Source of the DNA: Phytopseudomonas flavescens
GTDB taxonomy: Bacteria; Pseudomonadota; Gammaproteobacteria; Pseudomonadales; Pseudomonadaceae
Assembly: GCF_900100535.1 (NCBI RefSeq)
Contig: NZ_FNDG01000002.1
Span: 124,001-188,000, forward strand
Reading direction: 5' to 3'
DNA length: 64,000 nt
The notes below the pieces were generated by a model that made no database searches, had not been told where the DNA came from, and was given only the letters and a program-made list of their open reading frames with translations. Shown here in pieces: positions 37,659 to 48,499 of the stretch. A program made the translations under genes and the position numbers. Position 1 is the first letter of the stretch. Every line of letters starts with the position of its first letter.

Positions 37659-38510
37659 TCAAACCACCCCCGTCGCCTTGGGCGTGTCCGGACGGCCGCC
37701 CCATTCTGTCCAGGAGCCGTCATACAGCGCGGCCTCGGGCAGGCCGGCCACTTCCAGGCCCAGCAACAGTACGGCAGCCGTGACGCCGCTGCCGCAACTG
37801 GTGATCACTGATCGTTTGCCGTCGACGCCAGCCTCGGCGAACAAGTCACGCAGCGCATCGGCTGGCTGCAGGGTCTGGTCACTGCGCAGCAGGCGGCTGT
37901 AGGGCAGGTTGTGGCTGCCGGGGATATGGCCCGAGGCAACCCCTGGGCGTGCTTCCGCGCTACTGCCATCGAAGCGGTTGGCGGCACGGGCATCGAGGAT
38001 CAGGGTGTCCTGATTCTCGATGGCTTCACGCACATCGCCCAGGCCCTTGAGCCTGCGTGTATGCACGTTGGTCTGGAAGGTTCGCAGGGCGGCGGCGACG
38101 GGTTCACCGGTTTCGCTAGGGCGGCCTTCGGTCAGCCATTTGGGCAACCCGCCATCGAGCACGGCGACATGCTCGTGGCCGAAATAGCGAAACAGCCACC
38201 AGGCGCGCGCGGCGGAGAACAGCCCCCGCTGGTCGTAAACCACCACACGACTGTGATTGTCGACGCCCTGGGCGCCGATCAGGCGGGCGAAACGCCCCTG
38301 GGATGGCACGGTGTGGGGCAGCGGTGTGTCAGGGTCGGAAAAGGCGTCTATATCGAAGAAGCGTGCGCCGGGGATATGGGCCTTGAGGTATTCCTCGCGA
38401 CCGTTCTTCGCCTCGTTGGGCAGGTAGGTGCTGGCATCGAACAGCACCACGTCTGCAGCGCTGCCCTCGCGGGCGAGCCATTCGCTGCTGACCAGGGGAC
38501 CAAAACTCAT
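37659..38510 (-). CDS. sseA: 3-mercaptopyruvate/thiosulfate sulfurtransferase (rhodanese)
   Basis: 283 residues with two rhodanese domains. The inactive N-terminal one covers ~5-125. The C-terminal one carries the catalytic loop CGSGVTA, typical of 3-mercaptopyruvate sulfurtransferase rather than thiosulfate enzymes (CRxGx[RT]). It transfers a sulfane sulfur via a cysteine persulfide. The ATG at 38510 follows AGGAG; a frame open to 38573 was rejected for lack of an RBS. Its position beside organosulfur genes is suggestive, but sseA-ppiC could equally be core neighbours. Confidence 0.9.
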   Translation of the reverse strand: MSFGPLVSSEWLAREGSAADVVLFDASTYLPNEAKNGREEYLKAHIPGARFFDIDAFSDPDTPLPHTVPSQGRFARLIGAQGVDNHSRVVVYDQRGLFSAARAWWLFRYFGHEHVAVLDGGLPKWLTEGRPSETGEPVAAALRTFQTNVHTRRLKGLGDVREAIENQDTLILDARAANRFDGSSAEARPGVASGHIPGSHNLPYSRLLRSDQTLQPADALRDLFAEAGVDGKRSVITSCGSGVTAAVLLLGLEVAGLPEAALYDGSWTEWGGRPDTPKATGVV

Positions 38511-38627
38511 CCTTGCATCTCCTTCGTTGAGCGGTTTGCCTGACATCCTGCCAGCTTGGCCGGCAGGCGGCATCCCGTCGCGACGATTTGCGGCTAGACC
38601 GTTTTCACCTATGCATAGATGGGCACG

Positions 38628-38906
38628 TCAGTCGCGGTAGAACACCTGTACCAGGTGATAGCCGAACTGGCTCTTGATCGGGCCATGCACTTCGCGCAGT
38701 GGCTTCTTGAAGATCACCTGGTCGATCACGCGTACCATCTGGCCCGGGCGCACTTCGCCGAGATCACCGCCCTTCTTTCCGGACGGGCAGGTGGAGTGCT
38801 TGCGCGCCAGGACATCGAACGCCTCCCCCGCGGCAATGCGTTTTTTCAGTGCCTTGGCCTCGTCTTCGCTCTTGACCAGGATATGGCGGGCCATCGCTTT
38901 TGCCAC
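38628..38906 (-). CDS. ppiC: Parvulin-type peptidyl-prolyl cis-trans isomerase PpiC
   Basis: 92 residues, a stand-alone parvulin domain: ARHILVKSEDEA, then FDVLARKHSTCPSGKKGGDLGE and the closing FGYHLVQV. It matches E. coli PpiC (93 residues) throughout. It catalyses prolyl isomerisation in the cytoplasm. A GTG start at 38906 gives the conserved MAKxxxxHILVK N-terminus with GAGG nine bases before; an ATG four codons in is the alternative. Confidence 0.92.
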   Translation of the reverse strand: MAKAMARHILVKSEDEAKALKKRIAAGEAFDVLARKHSTCPSGKKGGDLGEVRPGQMVRVIDQVIFKKPLREVHGPIKSQFGYHLVQVFYRD

Positions 38907-39054
38907 GGTGGTGAACCTCGTCGGTAAGAAACAGGAAAGTGGCGTGCGGGGAATCCTGCACGCCGGCGATTATCACCGACCCGGGGCTGCCCGATCCATG
39001 GCAAAGCCAGCAATCGGCCGTAATCGCGCCCTGTCGCGAGGGCGCCAACCGGCA

Positions 39055-41010
<1,956 letters not shown>

Positions 41011-41083
41011 TGGGTTACCTCATCACTTTTTTATTCGTGCTTTTTATTGGCAGGTGGGCCGTTCAGACACTACCCGTTTTCAG

Positions 41084-41854
41084 TCATTGTGCCAGCCAGC
41101 CACCATCCATGTTCCAGGCCGCGCCGCGTACCTGGGCAGCGGCATCGCTGCACAGGAAGAGCGCCAACTCACCGAGCTGTCTGGGCGTCACGAACTCCAG
41201 CGACGGCTGTTTCTCTGCGAGCAGGTTACGCCGTTCGCCTTCGCTGTCGCCGCTCTCGGCCGCGCGGGCATCGATCTGTGCCTGTACCAGGGGCGTCAGT
41301 ACCCAGCCTGGGCAGATGGCGTTGCAGGTGACACCGGTAGTGGCGGTTTCCAGCGCCACGGATTTGCTCAGACCGATCAGCCCGTGCTTGGCTGCCACAT
41401 AGGCGCTCTTGCCAGGTGAAGCCGCCAACCCGTGAGCCGAGGCGATATTGATGATGCGTCCCCAGTTGCGCTGACGCATGCTGGGCAGGGTCAGCCGGGT
41501 GGTGTGGAAGGCCGACGACAGATTGATGGCGATGATCGCGTCCCAGCGTTCCGGGGCGAAGGTTTCCACCGGCGCCACGTGCTGGATGCCGGCGTTATTG
41601 ACCAGGATATCGACCGCGCCGAACGCCTGCTCGGTGTAGGCGATCATCGCCTCGATCTGCTGCGGATCTGACACGTCCGCCGAGTGGTGGCCGACCTTGC
41701 CGCCGAACGCCGCCACGGCATCGATGGCCGCCTGGGCATCGCCGAAGCCGTTGAGTACCAGATCGGCGCCGGCTTCAGCCAATACCAGGGCGATACCCAG
41801 GCCTATGCCGCTGGTGGAACCGGTGACCAGTGCAGTCTTGCCTTTCAGATTCAT
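41084..41854 (-). CDS. bdhA: D-3-hydroxybutyrate dehydrogenase
   Basis: 256 residues, a classical short-chain dehydrogenase. The NAD site is TGSTSGIGLGIA (residues ~9-20) and the catalytic set is NNAG, Ser in INIASAHG and YVAAKHG (Tyr-x-x-x-Lys). The family-specific C-terminus contains EFVTPRQLGELALFLCSDAA. It oxidises D-3-hydroxybutyrate to acetoacetate. The ATG at 41854 follows AGGAG. It lies between the permease and acetoacetyl-CoA synthetase, all on one strand. Confidence 0.94.
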   Translation of the reverse strand: MNLKGKTALVTGSTSGIGLGIALVLAEAGADLVLNGFGDAQAAIDAVAAFGGKVGHHSADVSDPQQIEAMIAYTEQAFGAVDILVNNAGIQHVAPVETFAPERWDAIIAINLSSAFHTTRLTLPSMRQRNWGRIINIASAHGLAASPGKSAYVAAKHGLIGLSKSVALETATTGVTCNAICPGWVLTPLVQAQIDARAAESGDSEGERRNLLAEKQPSLEFVTPRQLGELALFLCSDAAAQVRGAAWNMDGGWLAQ

Positions 41855-41909
41855 GCTGGACTCCTTGCGTGCGAGCGGCCCGATACCACAGGCCGCTCGC
41901 TTCATAAAA

Positions 41910-43301
41910 TTAGACGATGCCGGTGCTGTAGAAGACGCCGATCACGAAAAACACCGCCAGGGTCTTGATGATGGTGATACCGAAAATGTCCTTGTAGGCT
42001 TCGCGGTGAGTCAGCCCGGTCACCGCCAGCAGTGTGATGACCGCGCCGTTGTGGGGCAGGGTGTCCATGCCGCCGCTGGCCATGGAGGCGACACGGTGCA
42101 TGACGTCCAGCGGGATGTTGGCGGCGTTGGCCGCGGCGATGAAACTGTCGGACATGGCCGCCAGGGCGATGCTCATGCCACCTGACGCCGATCCGGTGAT
42201 GCCGGCCAGCAGGGTGACGGTCACCGCTTCGTTGACCAGCGGATCCGGAATGCCCTTGAGGGCGTCGGCGAGGATCAGGAAGCCCGGCAGCGACGCGATC
42301 ACCGCACCGAAACCGTACTCCGAGGCGGTGTTCATCGCGGCCAGCAGCGAGCCACTCACCGCGCTCTTGGTGCCTTCGGCGAGTTTCTCGCGAATGACCC
42401 CGAAGGCGCTGATCAGCACCAACACAATGCCCAGCAGCAACGCCGCCTGCACCGCCCAGATGGCGGTCAGCTTGCTGACATCGGTCTGTAGCGGAGCCGC
42501 CATTCCGGCCAGTTGCAGGCTGTGGGTCTTGCCATAGAACTCGGGAATCCAGTGGGTGAACAGCAGGTTGGCCACGCCCACCAGAATCAGCGGCGCGATG
42601 GCCAGCCACGGGCTGGGCAGCTTGATGTCGTCCGGGGTTTCCGGCTCGTTGCGCAGCTCCGTGCCATAACCCTCGCCAGCGCGCAGGGCCTTGCCCAGTT
42701 GCCGACGCAGATAGAGCATGCCGACACCGAGCACGAACAGGCTGCCGATCAGCCCCAGCCAGGGTGCGGCCCAGGCGGTGGTATTGAAGAAGGTGGTGGG
42801 AATGATGTTCTGGATCTGCGGGGTGCCGGGCAGGGCGTCCATGGTGAAGCTGAATGCGCCTAGGGCGATGGTCGCGGGAATCAGCCGCTTGGGAATGTTG
42901 CTCTGGCGAAACATCTCGGCGGCGAACGGGTAGACCGCGAACACCACCACGAACAGCGAAACGCCGCCGTAAGTGAGCAGGGCGCAGACCAGCACGATCA
43001 CCAGCATTGCCTGGCCAGTACCGAACAGACGGATGGCGGCAGCCACGATGGAGCGCGAGAACCCGGACAGCTCGATCAGCTTGCCGAACACGGCACCGAG
43101 CAGGAACACCGGAAAGTAGAGTTTGATGAAGCCAACCATCTTCTCCATGAACACCCCGGTGAACGCGGGCGCCACGGCGCTGGGATCGGTGAGCAGAACG
43201 GCACCGAGGGCGGCGATGGGAGCGAAGAGGATGACGCTGTAGCCACGGTAGGCGGCCAGCATCAGTAGAGCCAGTGCAGCGAGGGCGATGATGACACTCA
43301 T
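41910..43301 (-). CDS. GntP-family permease, probably for 3-hydroxybutyrate
   Basis: 463 residues with about 12 membrane helices and the GntP-family features LPGTPQIQNIIPTTFF and HNGAVITLLAVTGLTH. GntP members carry gluconate and other hydroxy acids; the operon with bdhA and acetoacetyl-CoA synthetase points to D-3-hydroxybutyrate import. It is the first gene after the sigma54 promoter candidate at 43429, and an untranslated leader of about 115 bases separates them. Confidence 0.88.
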   Translation of the reverse strand: MSVIIALAALALLMLAAYRGYSVILFAPIAALGAVLLTDPSAVAPAFTGVFMEKMVGFIKLYFPVFLLGAVFGKLIELSGFSRSIVAAAIRLFGTGQAMLVIVLVCALLTYGGVSLFVVVFAVYPFAAEMFRQSNIPKRLIPATIALGAFSFTMDALPGTPQIQNIIPTTFFNTTAWAAPWLGLIGSLFVLGVGMLYLRRQLGKALRAGEGYGTELRNEPETPDDIKLPSPWLAIAPLILVGVANLLFTHWIPEFYGKTHSLQLAGMAAPLQTDVSKLTAIWAVQAALLLGIVLVLISAFGVIREKLAEGTKSAVSGSLLAAMNTASEYGFGAVIASLPGFLILADALKGIPDPLVNEAVTVTLLAGITGSASGGMSIALAAMSDSFIAAANAANIPLDVMHRVASMASGGMDTLPHNGAVITLLAVTGLTHREAYKDIFGITIIKTLAVFFVIGVFYSTGIV

Positions 43302-43428
43302 CGACTATCTCCTGACCCTGCAGCACGGCGAATCGAGAGGCTGCCGTAGCCTTCGAGTAACTCGCACAGGCGCTGTGGGCGCTTTTGTTTTTATTGTCGG
43401 CGGCGGGTAGGCCCGCGCCTGGTTCCAT

Positions 43429-43444
43429 AGCGAGTTCTATGCCA
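43429..43444 (-). promoter_or_regulatory. Candidate sigma54 promoter of the hydroxybutyrate operon
   Basis: Minus-strand TGGCAT-AGAAC-TCGCT fits TGGCAC-N5-TTGCW with both invariant dinucleotides at proper spacing. It lies between the enhancer palindromes and the GntP permease gene; the regulator upstream is a sigma54 activator. Confidence 0.7.
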
Positions 43445-43506
43445 GGTTTATAAGCTGTTGAATTTCAATGACTTTATTTTTTGCTAGGGTGCGATGCCTG
43501 CTGTCA

Positions 43507-43598
43507 GTCCCGTTTCCGGGACGAAAACCAGGCGTTGTGCCTTCTTGGCTTGATTCAGGCGCTTGTCTCGAAATCGGGACGAGTCCCGAAATCAGGAC
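43507..43598. promoter_or_regulatory. Three GTCCCG-N4-CGGGAC palindromes, enhancer sites of the sigma54 regulator
   Basis: Copies at 43507-43522 (perfect, spacer TTTC), 43565-43580 (GTCTCG AAAT CGGGAC) and 43583-43598 (GTCCCG AAAT CAGGAC). Centres are 58 and 18 bp apart and lie about 70-150 bp upstream of the -24 element. The last copy overlaps the end of the regulator gene. Confidence 0.7.
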
Positions 43599-45001
43599 GA
43601 AAGGCCCAGTTCGAGCATCTTCCGGTACAGGGTGGAGCGGCCCAGGCCCAGGCGCTGCGCAGCCTGGGGCACATCTCCGGCAGTGGCGGCCAGCGCCTTG
43701 CCAATCAGCTCGCGCTCGAAGCTGGCCCGGGCTTGGTGGAAGTCTTCGATCCGAGCGTCATCGGCAGGCCCATCATGTACTTCGGGCAACGCTTGCAGCG
43801 TGCCGATTGCCGCCGCCACGGCAGCGCGATCGAGCAGTGTTTCATCGCTGAGCAGGCAGGCGCGCTCCAGCACGTTGTGCAGCTCACGAACGTTGCCGGG
43901 CCAGGCATGGCGAGAGAGCAGTGCCATGGCCTCGGGGTGCAGTTCGTGGCGTCCCTGCAGCGCATCGAAGATCGCTTCGCAGAGCGCCGGCAGATCTTCC
44001 AGCCGCTCGCGCAACGGTGGCACGGCGATGGTCAGCACGTTGAGCCGGTAGTACAGGTCGGCGCGGAACGTGCCGCGCCGCACCGCGGCTTCCAGATCGA
44101 TGGAAGTGGCGGCGATCAGCCGGACATCGCTGCGCAGCACCTCGTTGGAGCCCACCGGCTCGAACTCCTTCTCCTGCAGCACGCGTAGCAATTTGCTCTG
44201 CAGCGGTAGCGGCATATCGCCGATCTCGTCGAGAAACAGCGTGCCGCCGTGGGCGATCTGCAGCTTGCCAGCCCGCCCTTTGCGGTCGGCGCCGGTGAAT
44301 GCGCCCGGGGCGGTGCCGAAGAACTCGGCTTCGAGCAGGGCTTCCGGGATCGCCGCCGTGTTCAGGCTGACGAAGGGTTTGCTGGCCCTAGGCGACGCAT
44401 TGTGAATGGCGTGAGCCAGCAGCTCCTTGCCGGTGCCGGTTTCGCCCAGCAGCAATACCGCCGAGTCGCTGGTCGCACTGCGTCGGGCCAGGCGCTTGAC
44501 CTCCAGGCTGCGGGCGCTGGTGCCGATGAAATGGGCGAAGCTGTACTTGGCCTGGCGGGACTTGAGTTGCGAGCGCGTGGAGGCCAGCTCCTGCTGCATC
44601 GCCTGGTAGCGGGCCAGTAACGGTGACAGCGATTGCAACTCGTCGAACAGCGCGAAGCCGATGGCGCCGATCACCTCGCCGGCATCGTCGTGGATGGGCA
44701 GTCGCATGACCACCAGCGGTTCCCGGGGGGTGTCCATCATGTCCAGCAGGATCGGCCGGCCGCTCTTCACCACATCACGCAGCAGGCTGCCGGGAATCAC
44801 GCTTTCGCAGGGCCTGCCGATGGCTTCGCTGGCATGCCCGAGACCGAAGCGCTGGGCGTAGCGCTCGTTGATCCACACGATGCGCGCCTCACGGTCGACG
44901 ATGATGGTGCCTTCGCTGGACTGCTCGAAGATCTCGAACAGCGAGTGGATGGCCAACTGGCGGACATAGGGGTAATTGCCGAGGTCGTTCATGGCGCTCA
45001 T
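43592..45001 (-). CDS. Sigma54-dependent regulator of 3-hydroxybutyrate metabolism (HbcR-like)
   Basis: 469 residues from the ATG at 45001; the frame is open to 45088 but no RBS supports that, and 44992 is an alternative. An N-terminal PAS domain (~15-130; TIIVDREARIVWINERYA) is the likely ligand sensor. The AAA+ domain has GETGTGKE, a GAFTGA loop and GGTLFLDEIGD. A Fis-type HTH is at DVPQAAQRLGLGRSTLYRKM. Location directly upstream of permease-bdhA-aacS, plus the promoter and palindromes in between, indicates that it activates that operon, as HbcR does in P. aeruginosa. Confidence 0.87.
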   Translation of the reverse strand: MSAMNDLGNYPYVRQLAIHSLFEIFEQSSEGTIIVDREARIVWINERYAQRFGLGHASEAIGRPCESVIPGSLLRDVVKSGRPILLDMMDTPREPLVVMRLPIHDDAGEVIGAIGFALFDELQSLSPLLARYQAMQQELASTRSQLKSRQAKYSFAHFIGTSARSLEVKRLARRSATSDSAVLLLGETGTGKELLAHAIHNASPRASKPFVSLNTAAIPEALLEAEFFGTAPGAFTGADRKGRAGKLQIAHGGTLFLDEIGDMPLPLQSKLLRVLQEKEFEPVGSNEVLRSDVRLIAATSIDLEAAVRRGTFRADLYYRLNVLTIAVPPLRERLEDLPALCEAIFDALQGRHELHPEAMALLSRHAWPGNVRELHNVLERACLLSDETLLDRAAVAAAIGTLQALPEVHDGPADDARIEDFHQARASFERELIGKALAATAGDVPQAAQRLGLGRSTLYRKMLELGLSS

Positions 45002-45054
45002 CGTGGCGAATGCAGAGCGCCGATCATAAACCAGTTGTTCGCATGGACGGGCGG

Positions 45055-45080
45055 GCGTGGCACGCGGGCGCGTGCCACGC
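45055..45080. terminator. Perfect 11-bp hairpin between alaC and the sigma54 regulator
   Basis: GCGTGGCACGC and GCGTGCCACGC enclose GGGC, immediately after the alaC stop (minus strand). There is no T-run, so it may be an mRNA-stabilising or weak termination structure. Confidence 0.45.
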
Positions 45081-45088
45081 CACTTCAC

Positions 45089-46333
45089 TCAGGACGCGTC
45101 AGCTGCCTTGCGCGGAGCCTTCGCGGGTGTCGCTTCGATCAGCCCGTCGGCCCGGAACATGGACTTGATGCCGCGTACGGCCTGGCGGATACGATCCTGA
45201 TTTTCGATCAGTGCGAAGCGCACGTGATCGTCGCCGTAATCGCCGAAACCGATGCCCGGCGACACGCAGACCTTGGCCTCGGCCAGCAGCTTCTTGGCGA
45301 ACTCCAGAGAACCGAGGTGGGCGTAAGCGTCGGGAATCTTCGCCCATACGTACATCGAAGCCTTGGGGTTCTCGACCATCCAGCCCAGTTCGTGCAGGCC
45401 CTTGACCAGCACGTTGCGGCGCTGGCGATACTGTTCGGCGATGTCGCGCACGCACTGCTGGTCGCCTTCGAGTGCGGCAATGGCCGCCACCTGCAGCGGC
45501 GTGAAGGTGCCGTAGTCGTGGTAGCTCTTGATCCGCCCCAAGGCGTTGACCAGCTCCGGGTTGCCGACCATGAAGCCGATCCGCCAGCCCGCCATGTTGT
45601 AGCTCTTGGACAGGGTGAAGAACTCCACGGCGATGTCCTTGGCGCCCGGCACCTGCATGATCGACGGGGCTTTCCAGCCGTCGTAGACGATGTCGGCATA
45701 CGCCAGGTCGTGGATCACCAGCACGTTGTACTGCTTGGCCAGGGCCACCACGCGCTCGAAGAAATCCAGCTCCACGCACTGGGCGGTGGGGTTGGAAGGG
45801 AAGCCCAGGATCATCATCTTCGGCTTGGGAATGCTCTCGCGGATCGCCCGCTCCAGCTCGATGAAGAAGTCCACGCCAGGCACCAGCGGCACCGAGCGCA
45901 CCTGGGCGCCGGCGATCACCGCACCGTAGATATGAATCGGGTAGCTGGGGTTGGGCACCAGCACGGTATCGCCATGGTCCAGGGTGGCCAGCATCAGGTG
46001 CGCCAGGCCTTCCTTGGAACCGATGGTGACGATGGCTTCGCTTTCCGGGTCGATGTCGACCTGATAGCGATCCTGGTACCAGCGCGAGATCGCCCGGCGT
46101 AGGCGCGGGATACCGCGGGACGTGGAGTAACCATGGGTGTCGTCACGCTGAGCGACCTGCACCAGCTTTTCCACGATATGCGGCGGCGTCGCGCCATCGG
46201 GGTTGCCCATGCTCAGGTCGATGATGTCCTCGCCACGGCGGCGAGCGGCCATCTTCAGTTCAGCGGTGATGTTGAAAACGTAAGGGGGGAGACGATCGAT
46301 GCGCGCAAAGCGGCGCGGAGCCTGGTCAGCCAT
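45089..46333 (-). CDS. alaC: Alanine/pyruvate aminotransferase, AlaC type
   Basis: 414 residues, fold-type I PLP aminotransferase. Signature segments are [41 protein letters not shown] and the PLP lysine in [14 protein letters not shown]. This combination matches AlaC, which makes alanine from pyruvate and glutamate. A charged Ala/Lys tail ([11 protein letters not shown]) extends the usual C-terminus. Transcribed divergently from the beta-lactamase gene with a 245-bp spacer. Confidence 0.92.
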   Translation of the reverse strand: MADQAPRRFARIDRLPPYVFNITAELKMAARRRGEDIIDLSMGNPDGATPPHIVEKLVQVAQRDDTHGYSTSRGIPRLRRAISRWYQDRYQVDIDPESEAIVTIGSKEGLAHLMLATLDHGDTVLVPNPSYPIHIYGAVIAGAQVRSVPLVPGVDFFIELERAIRESIPKPKMMILGFPSNPTAQCVELDFFERVVALAKQYNVLVIHDLAYADIVYDGWKAPSIMQVPGAKDIAVEFFTLSKSYNMAGWRIGFMVGNPELVNALGRIKSYHDYGTFTPLQVAAIAALEGDQQCVRDIAEQYRQRRNVLVKGLHELGWMVENPKASMYVWAKIPDAYAHLGSLEFAKKLLAEAKVCVSPGIGFGDYGDDHVRFALIENQDRIRQAVRGIKSMFRADGLIEATPAKAPRKAADAS

Positions 46334-46578
46334 GCTTTCCTCGAAGAACGTAAGCGCCCGGAACCGTCCGAGCGACGTAGACCACTGCGGTGGCCTGGGC
46401 GGACGATAATCCCGGACGCCGGCTTTGTCGATAGGCTGTGTTGGAAGAATCCCCGCTTTGCGCCAGTCGCCCCTGGCAGCTGTGAAAGGCTATCCTTGGC
46501 CGCGATTCGGATCCCGATGCCGCCTCCGAGAGAGGGACGCCGGCATGACATCACAATAAATAGAGGGTCGTCACCGAG

Positions 46579-47745
46579 ATGAATCACGGATATATCGTCA
46601 TGGTCCTGCTCTCTGCCAGCCTGGCCGCGTCGCTTCCGGCCGTTGCCATGTCCGAGCAGGCATTTCAGGCCAGGACCGCTGAAATATTCGCCACCTTGAC
46701 GGCCAGGTACGATGTTCCCGGCCTCGCTCTTGGCGTGACCTGGAAGGGCAAGCACTACCTGTACACCCAGGGCATGGCGGATCGAACGACAGGCATTGCC
46801 GTGTCGCCAGCCACGCTGTTCGAGCTGGGCTCGATGAGCAAGACCTTCAACGCCACCCTGGCGGCGCTTGCGCAGGAACGTTCACTGTTGTCGCTCGATG
46901 ATAGGGTGGCCGCGCATATCCCCGAGCTGGACAAGCGCCCCTTCGGCGCGTTGAGCCTCATGGATCTCGCCAGCCACCAGAGCAGCGGCCTGCCATTGCA
47001 GCCGCCGGACGCGGCCAGGGACGATGCCAGCCTGATGACCTGGCTGAAACACTGGCAGCCGGTCGCAGGCAGTGGTCATGAGCGCTCCTACTCCAACGTA
47101 GGCATCGGCATGCTCGGGCGGATCTCGGCTCAGGTATTCGGGCAGCCCTATGCCAAGGCGCTTCACGACCATGTGCTGCAGCCTCTGGCGCTTCGGCATA
47201 CCTACGTGGAAGTGCCCGCCGCGCAGATGAGCCGTTATGCCTATGGTTACGCCCGTGATAACAACGCGGCGATCCGCGTCAACCCGGGCATGCTCGATGC
47301 CGAAGCCTATGGCTTGAAGTCGGATATCGGCGACATGCTGCGTTTCGTCGACATCAACCTGGGCGCGGTGGCGGTGCCCGAAGCGCTTTCCGCCGCCATC
47401 GCCACGACGCACCAGGGCGTCACTCGAACAGCCGAGTTCACCCAGGCGATGATCTGGGAGCGCTATCCCTGGCCGCTTTCCCGCGAGGCGATGCTGGCCG
47501 GCAACGCACCGGCCCTGGCCCTGGAAACTCAGCCGGCCAGCCGCTTGAGCGCCAGGGACACCTCCGAGCAGGGCGTACTGTTCAGCAAGACCGGCTCGAC
47601 CAATGGCTTCGGCGGCTATATCGCCTTCATCCCCGATGAGCAGATTGGCCTGGTCCTGCTGGCCAACCGCAACGTGCCCCTCGACGCCCGTGTCGATGCG
47701 GCCTTCACACTGCTCCAGCAGGTGCTGAACGACGAAGCCAGGTGA
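46579..47745 (+). CDS. ampC: Class C (AmpC-type) beta-lactamase
   Basis: 388 residues with a signal peptide (about residues 1-23, ending AVA), so periplasmic. Active-site motifs are in place: Ser85-x-x-Lys88 (SMSK), Tyr171-Ser-Asn (YSN) and Lys337-Thr-Gly (KTG), the class C set. It hydrolyses cephalosporins and other beta-lactams through an acyl-enzyme on Ser85. The usual divergently transcribed ampR is not present; alaC lies there instead. Induction by AmpR would have to come from elsewhere, or expression is constitutive. No strong RBS is visible. Confidence 0.92.
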   Translation: MNHGYIVMVLLSASLAASLPAVAMSEQAFQARTAEIFATLTARYDVPGLALGVTWKGKHYLYTQGMADRTTGIAVSPATLFELGSMSKTFNATLAALAQERSLLSLDDRVAAHIPELDKRPFGALSLMDLASHQSSGLPLQPPDAARDDASLMTWLKHWQPVAGSGHERSYSNVGIGMLGRISAQVFGQPYAKALHDHVLQPLALRHTYVEVPAAQMSRYAYGYARDNNAAIRVNPGMLDAEAYGLKSDIGDMLRFVDINLGAVAVPEALSAAIATTHQGVTRTAEFTQAMIWERYPWPLSREAMLAGNAPALALETQPASRLSARDTSEQGVLFSKTGSTNGFGGYIAFIPDEQIGLVLLANRNVPLDARVDAAFTLLQQVLNDEAR

Positions 47746-47750
47746 CCCAC

Positions 47751-48149
47751 TCAGGCATTTTTCAGGCGCAACAGGAGGGCGATGAGGGTTTCGATATCGC
47801 CATCCGTGGTGCGCCAGGAACTGACGCTCAGGCGAAAGGCCGGGCGGCCCTGCCAGATGGTCGCGCCGAACCAGACTTCGCCTGACGCCTGCGCCGTTTC
47901 TAGGATCGCGGCGGTTTCTTCGTCGGAGTCGGCGCGTACCAGTACCTGATTGAGGCGTACCCGGTTGAGCACCTGATAGCCGCCTGTGCGTAGTGCCTCG
48001 GCCAGGTATCCAGCCTGGCGAATATGTCGGTCGATCAGCTCACGCAGGCCATTGCGGCCCAGGCTGGCCAGCGCCGCCCAGATAGCCACGCCTCGGGCAC
48101 GCCTGGAGAACTCCAGCGTCAGGTTCTTCTGTGCCTCTTTCGAGGCCCT
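47751..48149 (-). pseudogene. 3' fragment of a PLP-dependent group II decarboxylase gene
   Basis: The frame encodes the C-terminal ~125 residues of a DOPA/diaminobutyrate-decarboxylase-like enzyme: LEFSRRARGVAIWAALASLG, YQVLNRVRLNQVLVRAD and PAFRLSVSSWRTTDGDIE. The PLP-lysine domain and everything N-terminal are missing, and the sequence beyond 48149 loses similarity. Intact homologues are ~460-500 residues. It adjoins the acnB/alaC junction fragments, consistent with rearrangement at this point. Confidence 0.75.
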
Positions 48150-48229
48150 GGGGCTGCATTGCTGTTCATCGCGGCGGCCAGGGCATCTCTACGACGCCCC
48201 AAGGGTGGCGACCAGGGATGACTGGCCAT

Positions 48230-48388
48230 AAAAAACCGCACCAGGCGGGGCTTTCAACGGGGGTGAAGCCTTAAGCCTGAACGACCGGGATGTTCGCGCT
48301 GGCCGCAGCTTCGCGGAACTCGGCGATCTGGTCGAAGCTCAGGTAGCGGTAGATGGCAGCCATGCTGTCGATATTCGCGGCGTACTCT
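48230..48388 (-). pseudogene. Duplicated 3' end of acnB with a damaged terminator
   Basis: 48271-48388 repeats the last ~118 bp of acnB (60911-61031), with about 68 consecutive identical bases (48281-48348), a handful of mismatches and one 3-bp deletion (loss of the Asp codon before IYRYLSF). The encoded end is still IPVVQA but with different codons and a TAA instead of TGA stop, so it derives from a different acnB allele. 48230-48254 resembles the acnB terminator with part of its stem lost. Similarity ends abruptly at 48388. Confidence 0.85.
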
Positions 48389-48413
48389 GGGTGTCGTCAC
48401 GCTGAGCGATCTG
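48389..48413. repeat. 25-bp copy of an internal alaC segment at the junction
   Basis: GGGTGTCGTCACGCTGAGCG and the next five bases agree at 24 of 25 positions with 46133-46157 inside alaC (same plus-strand orientation). It abuts the acnB remnant exactly. Confidence 0.6.
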
Positions 48414-48499
48414 TACCCTGCATGAGGCGCCTTATGAGGGGCTGCTCAATGCCGTCGTCCCGATCCTGGGCCATGCACGCATGGCGAGACCCTTACCGG

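Noticed and set aside
43391..43460. Alternative sigma54-like match around TTGCTAGGGTGCGATGCC near 43490
   Set aside because: The spacing between the GC and the GG/CC elements is two bases too long; the element at 43429-43444 fits much better.
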